Shown: positions 13,988-24,742, counted from the stretch's first letter. The stretch is 64,000 bases of DNA from Flavobacterium sp. HJ-32-4 (GCF_022532105.1 NZ_CP092832.1:3439001-3503000), one strand, 5' to 3'. The notes: generated from the letters alone by a model not told the origin. A program made the numbers and translations.

Positions 13988-14009
13988 AACGGTGTTGAAT
14001 CTTAATTAG

Positions 14010-14075
14010 TTGATGGTGGCTGGTGGTTGGTAGCCAGACGGGATGTCCAACATCCGGCTACCAATTACCAACAAC
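14010..14075. repeat. Heptamer-period repeat and 15-bp hairpin between rpoB and rpoC
   Basis: The left part consists of 7-bp units such as TGGCTGG and TGGTTGG; the right part carries complementary units such as CTACCAA and TTACCAA. Together they fold: TTGGTAGCC (14027-14035) pairs with GGCTACCAA (14056-14064), and GGATGT (14041-14046) pairs with ACATCC (14050-14055), leaving a 3-nt loop and a 5-nt bulge. No T run follows on either strand, so it is not a standard terminator. It would lie in the rpoB-rpoC mRNA. Confidence 0.7.
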
Positions 14076-17888
<3,813 letters not shown>

Positions 17889-18064
17889 CAATGGACAAAT
17901 TTGATTTAAAAAAAGTAGCTTGTGTGTATCCGATACTTTCTTTTTGTTATCGAAACATCTTTAGAAATGAGCCAAGTGAAAACTCATCCTTTTCTTCGTA
18001 TCGACTAAAAGTTTGTTGGTATGCAACCTAACGATAATAAAACCGGATATAAATTTTATTATAC

Positions 18065-18117
18065 GCAAAATGGTTTAGGCCACTGGAAACCTTCCAGGAC
18101 CTAAACCTTGCTTTTGC
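18065..18117 (-). terminator. Probable attenuator hairpin between rplL and rpoB
   Basis: Nested pairing: GCAAAA/TTTTGC outside, GGTTTAGG (18072-18079) with CCTAAACC (18100-18107), and CTGGAA/TTCCAG around a 3-nt loop. On the - strand only a short T stretch (ATTTTGCG) follows, so I expect partial rather than complete termination. Confidence 0.65.
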
Positions 18118-18129
18118 AGCGGAGCCTAA

Positions 18130-18504
18130 TTACTTAAGCTCAACAGCAGCTCCGGCCTCTTCCAAAGCTTTCTTAAGGCCTTCAGCCTCATCTTTGGAAA
18201 CGGCTTCCTTCACGTTGGATGGAGCGCCGTCAACGAGATCTTTTGCTTCTTTCAGTCCAAGACCGGTCAATTCTTTAACCGCCTTAACCACTGCCAATTT
18301 AGAAGCACCTGCGTCTTTCAACACTACAGTGAATTCTGTTTTCTCTTCAGCAGCAGCTTCGCCACCACCAGCGCCACCAGCCACAACTACAGCAGCAGCT
18401 GCAGGCTCGATGCCGTATTCTTCTTTCAATATTGTAGCCAGGTCGTTAACCTCTTTCACAGTCAGGTTGACCAGTTGCTCAGCGAATTGTTTCAAATCTG
18501 CCAT
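18130..18504 (-). CDS. rplL: 50S ribosomal protein bL12 (L7/L12)
   Basis: The stalk protein that recruits translation factors to the large subunit, 124 residues. The N-terminal dimerisation helix ([23 protein letters not shown]), the Ala/Gly-rich hinge (about residues 35-52) and the C-terminal globular domain ([10 protein letters not shown] to the end, with [20 protein letters not shown]) are all visible. It follows rplJ as expected, across a 79-base gap that contains an unusual palindrome. The low-complexity hinge is normal for the family. Confidence 0.98.
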   Translation of the reverse strand: MADLKQFAEQLVNLTVKEVNDLATILKEEYGIEPAAAAVVVAGGAGGGEAAAEEKTEFTVVLKDAGASKLAVVKAVKELTGLGLKEAKDLVDGAPSNVKEAVSKDEAEGLKKALEEAGAAVELK

Positions 18505-18568
18505 TTTTTCTATCGTTTTAAGATTTGTGAAAATATAATTTAGTTATTGTGCGCGTCTTCTAGCCGCT

Positions 18569-18586
18569 TAATCCTGCGCAGGATTA
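18569..18586. promoter_or_regulatory. 18-bp perfect palindrome at the rplJ stop codon
   Basis: TAATCCTGCGCAGGATTA is a perfect palindrome whose last three bases are the rplJ stop codon (TAA on the - strand). Outside it, GCC/GGC can pair with a small bulge. No T run follows, so it is not a terminator. It may be an RNA processing or stability element separating rplJ from the more strongly expressed rplL; the role is inference. Confidence 0.55.
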
Positions 18587-19078
18587 GGCGTTTTCTTCGT
18601 CCTTGAATTGGTTTTTCAACGCAGAGATAACGCGTTGAGCCGGAGACTGGAGCAATCCGATGATTTCGCCGATCATCTCTTCTTTCGACTTCATCGAAGC
18701 CAACAGGTCGAGTTGATTATCGCCGATGAAAATATCGGAATTGATGTAAGCTCCTTTCAGGACAGGTTTATCGGATTTCCGACGGAACTCCTTGATGATC
18801 TTCGCTGGCGCATTGGCCACGGTAGCCACCATGATAGCAGAGTTTCCTTTCAATACAGAAGGGAGGTCGGCGTACTCGTTAGACGACGCTTCCATCGCTT
18901 TCTCGAGGAGGGTGTTTTTCACCACTTCGAGTTTGATACCCGCTTTGAAGCAGGCACGGCGAAGGTTGGAAGTCGTTTCGGCGTCAAGTCCGGACACATC
19001 CGCTACGTACAAGATGTTCGACTCTGCTAATTGAGCAGTCAAATCGCTGATCGCTGTTGATTTTTCTTGTCTTGTCAT
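18584..19078 (-). CDS. rplJ: 50S ribosomal protein uL10
   Basis: The stalk base protein that anchors bL12 dimers to 23S rRNA, 164 residues. It begins MTRQEKSTAISDLTAQLAES and contains family features: NLRRACFKAGIKLEVVKNTLLEKA and the GNSAIM..V segment. The C-terminal helix (QRVISALKNQFKDEE) binds bL12. It starts 24 bases after rplA, so any uL10 autoregulatory leader of the E. coli kind has little room upstream; the palindrome at its own stop codon is the more obvious structure here. Confidence 0.97.
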   Translation of the reverse strand: MTRQEKSTAISDLTAQLAESNILYVADVSGLDAETTSNLRRACFKAGIKLEVVKNTLLEKAMEASSNEYADLPSVLKGNSAIMVATVANAPAKIIKEFRRKSDKPVLKGAYINSDIFIGDNQLDLLASMKSKEEMIGEIIGLLQSPAQRVISALKNQFKDEENA

Positions 19079-19102
19079 TTTCTTACAAGTTTACTACTTC
19101 AA

Positions 19103-19792
19103 TTAGACTGCTTTCGGATCGAGGGCAATGGCAGGACTCATCGTAGACGACAAGTGGATGCTCTTGATGTACGTTCCTTTAGCAGCAGTCGGCTTCAGTT
19201 TGATTAATGTTTGGATGATTTCGTGCGCGTTGTCGACGATTTTGTCAGCATCGAACGAAACTTTTCCGATACCTGCGTGAACGATACCTGTTTTATCCAC
19301 TTTAAAGTCGATTTTACCGGCTTTCACTTCAGCTACCGCCTTACCTACTTCCATCGTTACCGTACCGGTCTTAGGGTTTGGCATGAGGCCGCGTGGTCCG
19401 AGTATCCGCCCGAGTGGACCCAGTTTACCCATTACAGCCGGCATGGTGATGATTACATCAACATCCGTCCAGCCGTCTTTGATTTTCTGGAGGTAATCGT
19501 CGAGACCTACGAAGTCCGCGCCCGCTGCTTTCGCTTCCGCTTCTTTGTCAGGCGTAACGAGGGCCAAAACCCGTACGTCCTTACCTGTACCGTGTGGAAG
19601 TGTTACAACGCCACGTACCATTTGGTTCGCTTTACGGGGATCAACTCCCAGACGTACCGCGATGTCGACCGACTCATCGAATTTCGCAGAAGCAACCGTC
19701 TTCAAAAGAGAAGAGGCGTCTTTCAGCGAATACAGCTTGTTCTTCTCAATTTTAGAAGCAGCTTCTTTTTGCTTTTTTGTCAATTTTGCCAT
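19103..19792 (-). CDS. rplA: 50S ribosomal protein uL1
   Basis: L1-stalk protein of the large subunit, 229 residues, the normal length. Diagnostic segments: [20 protein letters not shown], the [10 protein letters not shown] loop, and [19 protein letters not shown] near the C-terminus. In many bacteria uL1 represses its own operon by binding the mRNA leader upstream of rplK; a candidate hairpin lies there. Only 12 bases separate it from the rplK stop. Confidence 0.97.
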   Translation of the reverse strand: MAKLTKKQKEAASKIEKNKLYSLKDASSLLKTVASAKFDESVDIAVRLGVDPRKANQMVRGVVTLPHGTGKDVRVLALVTPDKEAEAKAAGADFVGLDDYLQKIKDGWTDVDVIITMPAVMGKLGPLGRILGPRGLMPNPKTGTVTMEVGKAVAEVKAGKIDFKVDKTGIVHAGIGKVSFDADKIVDNAHEIIQTLIKLKPTAAKGTYIKSIHLSSTMSPAIALDPKAV

Positions 19793-19804
19793 GTCTTTTC
19801 CGGA

Positions 19805-20242
19805 TTAAAAAGGAGCATCTCCCGTTACGGTTATACCCATAGACCGTGCTGTACCAGCCACCATGCTCATTGCTTTCTCGATGGTGAAGGCATTCAGGTC
19901 CGCCATTTTGTCGTCAGCGATGGCACGGATCTGATCCCATGTTACGCTGGCCACTTTCTTACGATTCGGCTCTCCGGAACCGGACTTAAGCTTAGCCGCA
20001 TCCATCAACTGGATGGCAGCCGGAGGTGTTTTTACGACGAAGTCGAATGACTTGTCTTTGTACACGGTAATCTGTACCGGTAACACTTTGCCGGGTTTAT
20101 CCTGGGTCCGCGCATTGAACTGCTTACAGAACTCCATGATGTTAACTCCAGCGGCTCCCAAAGCAGGTCCAACCGGTGGCGACGGGTTCGCAGCACCTCC
20201 CTTAACTTGTAGTTTAACTACTTTACTAACTTCTTTAGCCAT
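19805..20242 (-). CDS. rplK: 50S ribosomal protein uL11
   Basis: GTPase-centre protein of the large subunit, 145 residues. The proline-rich N-terminus ([20 protein letters not shown]) and C-terminal RNA-binding domain ([18 protein letters not shown] to [10 protein letters not shown]) are typical. First gene of the uL11-uL1-uL10-bL12 set, 70 bases after nusG. The gap holds a hairpin that may be a uL1 regulatory site. Confidence 0.97.
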   Translation of the reverse strand: MAKEVSKVVKLQVKGGAANPSPPVGPALGAAGVNIMEFCKQFNARTQDKPGKVLPVQITVYKDKSFDFVVKTPPAAIQLMDAAKLKSGSGEPNRKKVASVTWDQIRAIADDKMADLNAFTIEKAMSMVAGTARSMGITVTGDAPF

Positions 20243-20259
20243 TGTTTAAAAAAATTTAG

Positions 20260-20290
20260 CACATCTAACAGTTGGAAGCAAAAAGATGTG
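20260..20290 (-). promoter_or_regulatory. Candidate uL1 leader hairpin before rplK
   Basis: CACATCT (20260-20266) and AGATGTG (20284-20290) form a perfect 7-bp stem with a 17-nt loop in the nusG-rplK gap. Position matches the uL1 autoregulatory site known from other bacteria, but I did not find a recognisable uL1-binding consensus, so the assignment is inference. Confidence 0.4.
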
Positions 20291-20312
20291 AATTGAATAT
20301 GTAACAGAAAAA

Positions 20313-20864
20313 TTATACTTTTTCGACCTGCATGAAACTGAGTTCCAGCGGGGTTTTGCGTCCGAAGATCTTGACCATCACTTCCAGCTTGCGCTTTTCT
20401 TCGTTGATCTTCTCTACGGTGCCGTTGAATCCGTTGAACGGACCATCGATTACCTTTACGGTCTCACCATTGGTGAACGGAATGGCATGCGAATCGGTTT
20501 TGACCGACAATTCGTCGACTTTCCCCAGCATGCGGTTCACTTCAGACAGACGCAACGGAACCGGATCACCGTTTTTGGTTTCACCCAGGAAACCGATGAC
20601 GCCGGTAATGGATTTGATGATGTGCGGAATCTCACCTGAAAGGTTGGCCTCGATCATCACGTATCCTGGAAAATATACCTTGTCTTTGGTGATTTTCTTC
20701 CCGTCTTTTACCTGTACCACCTTCTCGGTCGGCACCAGTACCTGTGAGATGAAATCACTCATCCCAAGACGGTTCGCCTCGGTCTCGATGTAAGCCTTGA
20801 CCTTATTTTCCTGGCCGCTTACCGCCCTGACGACGTACCACTTCTTGACGTTGTTATCTGACAT
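20313..20864 (-). CDS. nusG: Transcription termination/antitermination factor NusG
   Basis: NusG, 183 residues, binds RNA polymerase and couples it to Rho or the ribosome. The NGN domain begins KKWYVVRAVSGQENKVKAYIE and contains the VYFPGYVMIEA strand. The C-terminal KOW domain reads GETVKVIDGPFNGFNGTVE. It lies directly behind secE (20-base gap), the ancestral arrangement. Confidence 0.97.
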   Translation of the reverse strand: MSDNNVKKWYVVRAVSGQENKVKAYIETEANRLGMSDFISQVLVPTEKVVQVKDGKKITKDKVYFPGYVMIEANLSGEIPHIIKSITGVIGFLGETKNGDPVPLRLSEVNRMLGKVDELSVKTDSHAIPFTNGETVKVIDGPFNGFNGTVEKINEEKRKLEVMVKIFGRKTPLELSFMQVEKV

Positions 20865-20884
20865 TGCGTTGCAGGCTTTTTGGA

Positions 20885-21079
20885 TTATTTGATCAGCTTG
20901 AACAGGTTATCGAGCGCGTTGGTGAACAACTGGTCAATACCCCAGGTCACCAGGGCACAGGTCACCGAAAACAGCGCCACCACGATGGTGTACTTCTGTA
21001 CTTCAGCCCACGCTGGCCATGTCACGTTCGACTTCAGCTCTTCGAATGAATCCCCGATATAGTTGAAAAATGCCTTCAT
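20885..21079 (-). CDS. secE: Preprotein translocase subunit SecE
   Basis: The small SecE subunit of the SecYEG channel, 64 residues, with the single C-terminal membrane helix (TIVVALFSVTCALVTWGIDQLF) preceded by the amphipathic ELKSNVTWPAWAEVQ segment, a hallmark of short bacterial SecE. I use the ATG at 21079. A longer in-frame start at 21124 would run into the tRNA-Trp gene and add residues unlike the family. Confidence 0.95.
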   Translation of the reverse strand: MKAFFNYIGDSFEELKSNVTWPAWAEVQKYTIVVALFSVTCALVTWGIDQLFTNALDNLFKLIK

Positions 21080-21094
21080 TCTTTTCTTTGTTTG

Positions 21095-21165
21095 CACGGG
21101 TGGAGGGATTCGAACCCCCATCAACGGTTTTGGAGACCGCTATTCTACCCTTGAACTACACCCGT
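21095..21165 (-). tRNA. tRNA-Trp (CCA)
   Basis: A 71-nt cloverleaf: acceptor ACGGGTG/CACCCGT, anticodon arm with loop containing CCA flanked by CGGTC-type stem, T-arm GGGGGTTCGAATCCC, discriminator G. The gene does not encode the 3' CCA tail. It sits between tuf and secE, as in many Bacteroidota. Confidence 0.96.
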
Positions 21166-21172
21166 TTGATTA

Positions 21173-21205
21173 AAAGCCGGCAGCATCCGTAGACCTGCCG
21201 GCTTT
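21173..21205 (-). terminator. Terminator-like hairpin between tuf and tRNA-Trp
   Basis: AAAGCCGGCAG (21173-21183) pairs with CTGCCGGCTTT (21195-21205), an 11-bp stem followed on the - strand by TTTTAATC. Because tRNA-Trp, secE and nusG follow within 10 bases with no visible promoter, it is probably a partial terminator that lowers expression after tuf. Confidence 0.75.
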
Positions 21206-21224
21206 CTTATGTTGGTTATCCTAA

Positions 21225-22418
21225 TTAGTCGAGGATTTCAGTAACCTGACCTGCACCTACTGTACGTCCACCTTCGCGGATAGCGAAACGAAGACCTACG
21301 TTGAGGGCGATTGGGCTAAGGAGGTTCACCTCAATAGTAAGGTTATCACCTGGCATTACCATCTCAACACCTGCAGGAAGTGAAATCACACCTGTTACGT
21401 CAGTTGTACGAACGTAGAACTGTGGACGGTAGTTGTTGTGGAATGGCGTGTGACGGCCACCTTCTTCTTTTTTCAGGATATAGACCTCAGCCTTGAATTT
21501 AGCGTGTGGCTTAACGGAACCTGGCTTACAGATAACCATACCACGACGGATGTCTTTCTTATCGATACCACGGAGGAGGAGACCAACGTTGTCACCTGCT
21601 TCACCACGGTCAAGGATTTTACGGAACATCTCAACACCAGTGATCGTAGAAGTCAGTTTGTCAGCACCCATACCGATGATCTCAACTGGGTCACCTGTGT
21701 TGGCAACACCTGTTTCGATACGACCTGTAGCAACCGTACCACGACCAGTGATGGTGAATACGTCTTCAACTGGCATAAGGAAAGGCTTCGCGTTGTCACG
21801 AACTGGCTCTTCGATCCAGTTGTCAACAGCTTCCATCAGTTCAAGGATTTTAGGAACCCAGTTCGGGTCAGCGTTCAATCCACCAAGAGCAGAACCTTGG
21901 ATAACTGGACCGTTGTCGCCGTCATATTCGTAGAATGAAAGAAGGTCACGGATTTCCATTTCAACGAGCTCAAGAAGCTCAGCATCGTCTACCATGTCCA
22001 CTTTGTTCATGAACACAACGATACGTGGAATACCTACCTGGCGACCCAAAAGGATGTGCTCACGTGTTTGTGGCATCGGTCCGTCTGTAGCAGCAACAAC
22101 AAGGATAGCACCGTCCATCTGGGCAGCACCTGTAACCATGTTCTTAACGTAGTCGGCGTGACCTGGACAGTCAACGTGTGCGTAGTGACGGTTAGCTGTT
22201 TCGTATTCTACGTGAGACGTGTTGATGGTGATACCACGCTCTTTTTCTTCTGGTGCGTTGTCGATCTGGTCGAACGATTTAGCAGCTGTTTTAGAAAAAC
22301 CGGCTTCTGCAAGAACTTTAGTAATTGCAGCCGTCAAGGTAGTTTTTCCGTGGTCAACGTGACCGATCGTACCAATGTTAAGGTGCGGCTTGGTACGACT
22401 AAAATTCTCTTTTGCCAT
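21225..22418 (-). CDS. tuf: Elongation factor Tu
   Basis: EF-Tu, 397 residues, delivers aminoacyl-tRNA to the ribosome. The G domain shows [15 protein letters not shown] (P-loop), [12 protein letters not shown] and NKVD. Domains 2 and 3 follow, with [33 protein letters not shown] and the conserved C-terminal [15 protein letters not shown]. It lies directly between tRNA-Thr and tRNA-Trp and is the first protein gene of the tRNA-tuf-rpoBC unit. Its codon choice looks more biased than that of the neighbours, as expected for a very abundant protein. Confidence 0.99.
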   Translation of the reverse strand: MAKENFSRTKPHLNIGTIGHVDHGKTTLTAAITKVLAEAGFSKTAAKSFDQIDNAPEEKERGITINTSHVEYETANRHYAHVDCPGHADYVKNMVTGAAQMDGAILVVAATDGPMPQTREHILLGRQVGIPRIVVFMNKVDMVDDAELLELVEMEIRDLLSFYEYDGDNGPVIQGSALGGLNADPNWVPKILELMEAVDNWIEEPVRDNAKPFLMPVEDVFTITGRGTVATGRIETGVANTGDPVEIIGMGADKLTSTITGVEMFRKILDRGEAGDNVGLLLRGIDKKDIRRGMVICKPGSVKPHAKFKAEVYILKKEEGGRHTPFHNNYRPQFYVRTTDVTGVISLPAGVEMVMPGDNLTIEVNLLSPIALNVGLRFAIREGGRTVGAGQVTEILD

Positions 22419-22471
22419 TTTTACTTAATTTAACTTAGTTATATATTAGTGTTCAAACTTTTAGAAAGTTG

Positions 22472-22543
22472 AGCCAATGACGGGATTTGAACCCGTGACC
22501 TCTTCCTTACCAAGGAAGCACTCTACCCCTGAGCTACACCGGC
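22472..22543 (-). tRNA. tRNA-Thr (GGT)
   Basis: A 72-nt cloverleaf: acceptor GCCGGTG/CATTGGC with two G-U pairs, anticodon stem CTTCC/GGAAG around TTGGTAA (anticodon GGU), T-arm with GGTTCAAATCC, discriminator U. It lies 53 bases upstream of tuf. Confidence 0.95.
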
Positions 22544-22559
22544 TTGTAATCAACCCTGG

Positions 22560-22820
22560 TTTTGAATCCCAACAAGTGGAAGCTGTATAGGATTCAAAAG
22601 CCCGGATCTAGACTCCCGAGGGAGTCAAAAATCACAGGCGTACACCTGCAATTTTACTTTTGTGATTGAACTCCTCCAGCATCCATCCAGTTCAGGCCTC
22701 CCACGAATTACCTCCGCTGCGCTTCGGTGATCCGTAAGGGTGAACCCTTACCAAATTTTTGCTTTCGCCAGCTTACGAAAGCAGAGCTTTCGACGCTGTC
22801 TCAATCAAAAATTTCGTGGG
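22560..22820. repeat. Highly folded spacer between two tRNAs (six inverted repeats)
   Basis: No gene is visible, but six inverted repeats follow one another: TTTTGAATCC/GGATTCAAAA (22560-22569, 22590-22599); GACTCCC/GGGAGTC (22611-22626); AATCACA/TGTGATT (22630-22636, 22661-22667) with CAGG/CCTG inside; CCCACGAATT (22700-22709) with AATTTCGTGGG (22810-22820); GTAAGGG/CCCTTAC (22734-22751); GCTTTCG/CGAAAGC (22761-22782). The last arm runs into the 3' end of tRNA-Tyr (22817-22820). It may be a decayed mobile repeat, an RNA processing region or a structured RNA. Confidence 0.7.
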
Positions 22821-22897
22821 AAGAGCAGGATTCGAACCTGCGAAGGTTTCCCAACGGATTTACAGTCCGTCCTCGTTGGCCGCTTGAGTATCTTCCC
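22817..22897 (-). tRNA. tRNA-Tyr (GTA)
   Basis: An 81-nt type II tRNA with a long variable arm: acceptor GGGAAGA/TCTTCCC, anticodon region GGACTGTAAATCC (GUA), T-arm CAGGTTCGAATCCTG, discriminator A. Confidence 0.96.
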
Positions 22898-22939
22898 TAA
22901 TTTTTTGTGCTCCAGTATGTAAAAGAACCGCAACTTTCG

Positions 22940-23013
22940 AGCCGATGGAGGGATTCGAACCCACGACCTGATGATTACAAATCAACTGCTCTGGCCAACT
23001 GAGCTACACCGGC
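22940..23013 (-). tRNA. tRNA-Thr (TGT)
   Basis: A 74-nt cloverleaf: acceptor GCCGGTG/CATCGGC, anticodon arm TTGATTTGTAATCAT with UGU, T-arm with GGTTCGAATCC, discriminator U. It is the first gene of the tRNA-tuf-rpoBC transcription unit. Confidence 0.96.
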
Positions 23014-23028
23014 ATATAGCAATAAAAA

Positions 23029-23050
23029 AGTCCGCTATTTCTAACGGACT
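23029..23050 (-). terminator. Terminator behind hpf, overlapping the tRNA promoter start
   Basis: On the - strand a 9-bp stem (6 bp AGTCCG/CGGACT plus three inner pairs, one G-U) closes on a GAAA tetraloop and is followed by a run of six T. It would stop transcription coming from hpf. The -7 box at 23052-23059 places the tRNA operon start inside its first arm. Confidence 0.85.
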
Positions 23051-23051
23051 G

Positions 23052-23082
23052 CAAATGTATAGGTTTTTGTTTGGTAATCCAA
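23052..23082 (-). promoter_or_regulatory. Promoter of the tRNA-tuf-secE-nusG-ribosomal protein-rpoBC unit
   Basis: On the - strand a TTG (23080-23082) and TACATTTG (23052-23059) are separated by 20 bases, matching the TTG-N19/20-TAnnTTTG consensus. Initiation would occur near 23045, about 30 bases before tRNA-Thr(UGU). Confidence 0.75.
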
Positions 23083-23106
23083 AACAAAAACTAGAAAATT
23101 TTTGTA

Positions 23107-23409
23107 TCAGGTATGGGCCCGGATTTTCTCTTTCCTTCTTACCAGTAAACGCTCCAGCGACTCGGCTGCCTGGTCGACCGCTTCCTCAAAAGTCTTGCAC
23201 TGTTTCTTGACCATCAGGTCGTCTCCGGGTACATGAATCTTGACCTCTACGATCTTATTTTCCTTTTCACTCGTCTTCTCAACCTTGAAATAGACGTCCG
23301 ACGCCACCACCCTGTCATAATACTTTTCCAGTTTGTCAAGACGTAGTTGTGTGAAATCCACCAGCTTCCGGTCAACCGTGAAATTGACCGCATGAACATT
23401 TACTTTCAT
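23107..23409 (-). CDS. hpf: Ribosome hibernation-promoting factor, short form (HPF/YfiA)
   Basis: A 100-residue protein that binds the 30S decoding site and inactivates ribosomes in stationary phase. The sequence keeps the family's beta-alpha-beta layout: MKVNVHAVNFTVDRKLVDFTQ, KLEKYYDRVVASDVYFKVEK, the VEVKIHVPGDDLMVKKQCKTFEEAVDQA segment and a basic C-terminus (RKEKIRAHT). It lacks the C-terminal dimerisation domain of long HPF. It is 27 bases behind xerC, probably in one operon, and ends before a strong terminator. Its place beside rpsU and the EF-Tu/ribosomal protein block fits a translation role. Confidence 0.93.
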   Translation of the reverse strand: MKVNVHAVNFTVDRKLVDFTQLRLDKLEKYYDRVVASDVYFKVEKTSEKENKIVEVKIHVPGDDLMVKKQCKTFEEAVDQAAESLERLLVRRKEKIRAHT

Positions 23410-23436
23410 AATCTAAATGTTTTAATTGAACAATTG

Positions 23437-24333
23437 TTACCGTCTATTCCGAGGATGCGCATCCCCATACACCTTCTTGAGTTCAGCAAGACTGTTGTGG
23501 GTGTATACTTGCGTGGATGCCAGGCTGGAATGTCCGAGTAGTTCTTTAACCGAATTCAAGTCCGCTCCGTTGTTTAGAAGATGGGTTGCGAAGGTGTGCC
23601 GCAGGATGTGCGGACTCTTCTTCACCTTACCGGAGACATCACTAAAGTAATACTTTATGAGTCGATAAACAAGCGATTCTGACACTTTAATTCCCTTTTT
23701 CGTAACGAAAAGATAACCTTGGTCCGCGACTGATTCGAGCGCGGCTTTTGCCACAAGATAATGTCTTATGGATGAGACAACTGACGGCAACAACGGAATA
23801 AGACGTTCTTTGTTCCGTTTCCCCAACACTTTCAGCATCCGTCCGTCGAGGTCGACGTTGGCCGTACGGATGTGGATGAGTTCAGCCCGCCGGATGCCGG
23901 TAGTATACAGCAACTCAACGATTAGCTTATCCCGCACACCGTCAAATCCTTCTGGATATCGGATGTCCTTCAAGACCTCTTCCATCTCCTTTTCAGAGAA
24001 TGGCAATTGCACCTGCTTGGGTGTTTTGAGTGATTTGTGCTGTTGCAACGGACTCACCTCTATCTGGCGGCTCCGCAACAAGAACTTGTAGAAGGCTTTT
24101 AACGAAGCAACCTTCCTATTTACGGAATAAGGCGATAACCCTTCCTCGACCAAACGCACGATCCAGGTGCGCACCTGTGGATACACGACATCCTGTAGCG
24201 TTTCCTGCCCATACTCTGCCCGCAGGAAAACCGAAAAAACATCGAGGTCGCTGGTGTAGGCCAAGACGGTATGTGGCGAATAATGACGTTCCGCCTGAAG
24301 ATAATCCCGAAAAGCTGCCTTATAATCGTGCAT
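23437..24333 (-). CDS. xerC: Tyrosine recombinase, XerC type
   Basis: A 298-residue site-specific tyrosine recombinase that resolves chromosome dimers. The N-terminal SAM-like domain (FRDYLQAERHYSPHTVLAYTSDL) is followed by the catalytic domain with Arg in TTGIRRAELIH (~146), Lys in MLKVLGKRNKERLIPL, HILRHTFATHLLNNGADL (~240) and the nucleophile Tyr in TQVYTH (~276). All catalytic residues are present. Length and lack of attachment-site or phage context favour a housekeeping Xer enzyme over an integrase of a mobile element; XerC against XerD cannot be settled from sequence alone. Its -7 box lies inside the rpsU terminator. Confidence 0.85.
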   Translation of the reverse strand: MHDYKAAFRDYLQAERHYSPHTVLAYTSDLDVFSVFLRAEYGQETLQDVVYPQVRTWIVRLVEEGLSPYSVNRKVASLKAFYKFLLRSRQIEVSPLQQHKSLKTPKQVQLPFSEKEMEEVLKDIRYPEGFDGVRDKLIVELLYTTGIRRAELIHIRTANVDLDGRMLKVLGKRNKERLIPLLPSVVSSIRHYLVAKAALESVADQGYLFVTKKGIKVSESLVYRLIKYYFSDVSGKVKKSPHILRHTFATHLLNNGADLNSVKELLGHSSLASTQVYTHNSLAELKKVYGDAHPRNRR

Positions 24334-24339
24334 AAAAAT

Positions 24340-24380
24340 ACCGCCAGTCTCAAAGATAGCAATCTTTGTCGACTGGCGGT
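24340..24380 (-). terminator. Terminator of rpsU
   Basis: A 10-bp outer stem (ACCGCCAGTC with GACTGGCGGT) encloses an inner CAAAGA/TCTTTG stem and is followed on the - strand by ATTTTTATG. The last T residues abut the xerC start codon. Confidence 0.85.
24351..24358 (-). promoter_or_regulatory. -7 box of xerC inside the rpsU terminator
   Basis: On the - strand TATCTTTG is a perfect TAnnTTTG and forms part of the inner stem of the terminator. Initiation about 7 bases downstream would give a leader of only ~10 nt before the xerC ATG. No TTG is found at the -33 distance, so strength is uncertain. Confidence 0.5.
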
Positions 24381-24402
24381 TTATGATAAAAAGAAAACGC
24401 TC

Positions 24403-24597
24403 TTAGTTTTCAGCAGCGTCACGAAGACCCTGGATATAAGAAGCTTTCTGGATTTGCATCCTACGGGTTACCGATGGCTTTACGAACGCTTGACGCGCAC
24501 GGAGCTGACGGATAGTTCCGGTCTTATCGAATTTACGCTTATAACGCTTCAGCGCGCGATCAATATTTTCTCCGTCTTTAATTGGAATAATCAACAT
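24403..24597 (-). CDS. rpsU: 30S ribosomal protein bS21
   Basis: A 64-residue bS21 protein of the small-subunit platform: MLIIPIKDGENIDRALKRYKRKFDKTG, then a basic helix with LRARQAFVKPSVTRR. In Flavobacterium ribosomes bS21 helps bury the anti-Shine-Dalgarno end of 16S rRNA. Accordingly rpsU is one of the few genes that keeps a strong Shine-Dalgarno sequence, here AAAGGAGGTG 7 bases before the ATG, implying that ribosomes short of bS21 translate it preferentially. It has its own full promoter and terminator, so it is monocistronic. Confidence 0.96.
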   Translation of the reverse strand: MLIIPIKDGENIDRALKRYKRKFDKTGTIRQLRARQAFVKPSVTRRMQIQKASYIQGLRDAAEN

Positions 24598-24604
24598 AGC
24601 GAGA

Positions 24605-24614
24605 CACCTCCTTT
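24605..24614 (-). promoter_or_regulatory. Exceptionally strong Shine-Dalgarno sequence of rpsU
   Basis: On the - strand AAAGGAGGTG matches the 16S rRNA 3' end over about ten bases and sits 7 bases before the rpsU ATG. The other gene starts I inspected lack anything comparable. This fits the known bS21 autoregulation model in Flavobacterium. Confidence 0.92.
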
Positions 24615-24625
24615 CATTTAGGCGG

Positions 24626-24654
24626 CAAAGATAGTGTTTTTAATTAATTACCAA
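24626..24654 (-). promoter_or_regulatory. rpsU promoter
   Basis: On the - strand TATCTTTG (24626-24633) is preceded by TTG (24652-24654, with a second TTG at 24655-24657) at 18-21 bases. Initiation near 24619 leaves a ~22-nt leader that contains the Shine-Dalgarno sequence. Confidence 0.75.
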
Positions 24655-24742
24655 CAATTAAGGAGTAACAATTGCAAAAGAGGTAAAAGTACGCTATCAA
24701 GAGCCTTTCCCACAACGCGCCGTTATCCCTAGACCTACCCTA

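Noticed and set aside
14010..14075. Terminator between rpoB and rpoC
   Set aside because: The hairpin is strong but lacks a T run on either strand, and rpoC has no promoter I can recognise.
21080..21124. Extended secE start
   Set aside because: It would overlap the tRNA-Trp gene; the 64-residue form matches short SecE proteins.
22544..22816. An additional tRNA (glycine was expected) between tRNA-Thr and tRNA-Tyr
   Set aside because: No cloverleaf with a T-loop GTTCRA and matching acceptor stem can be formed on either strand.
23437..24333. Integrase of a mobile element
   Set aside because: No attachment repeats, phage genes or tRNA-adjacent excision footprint; size and context fit a housekeeping Xer recombinase.
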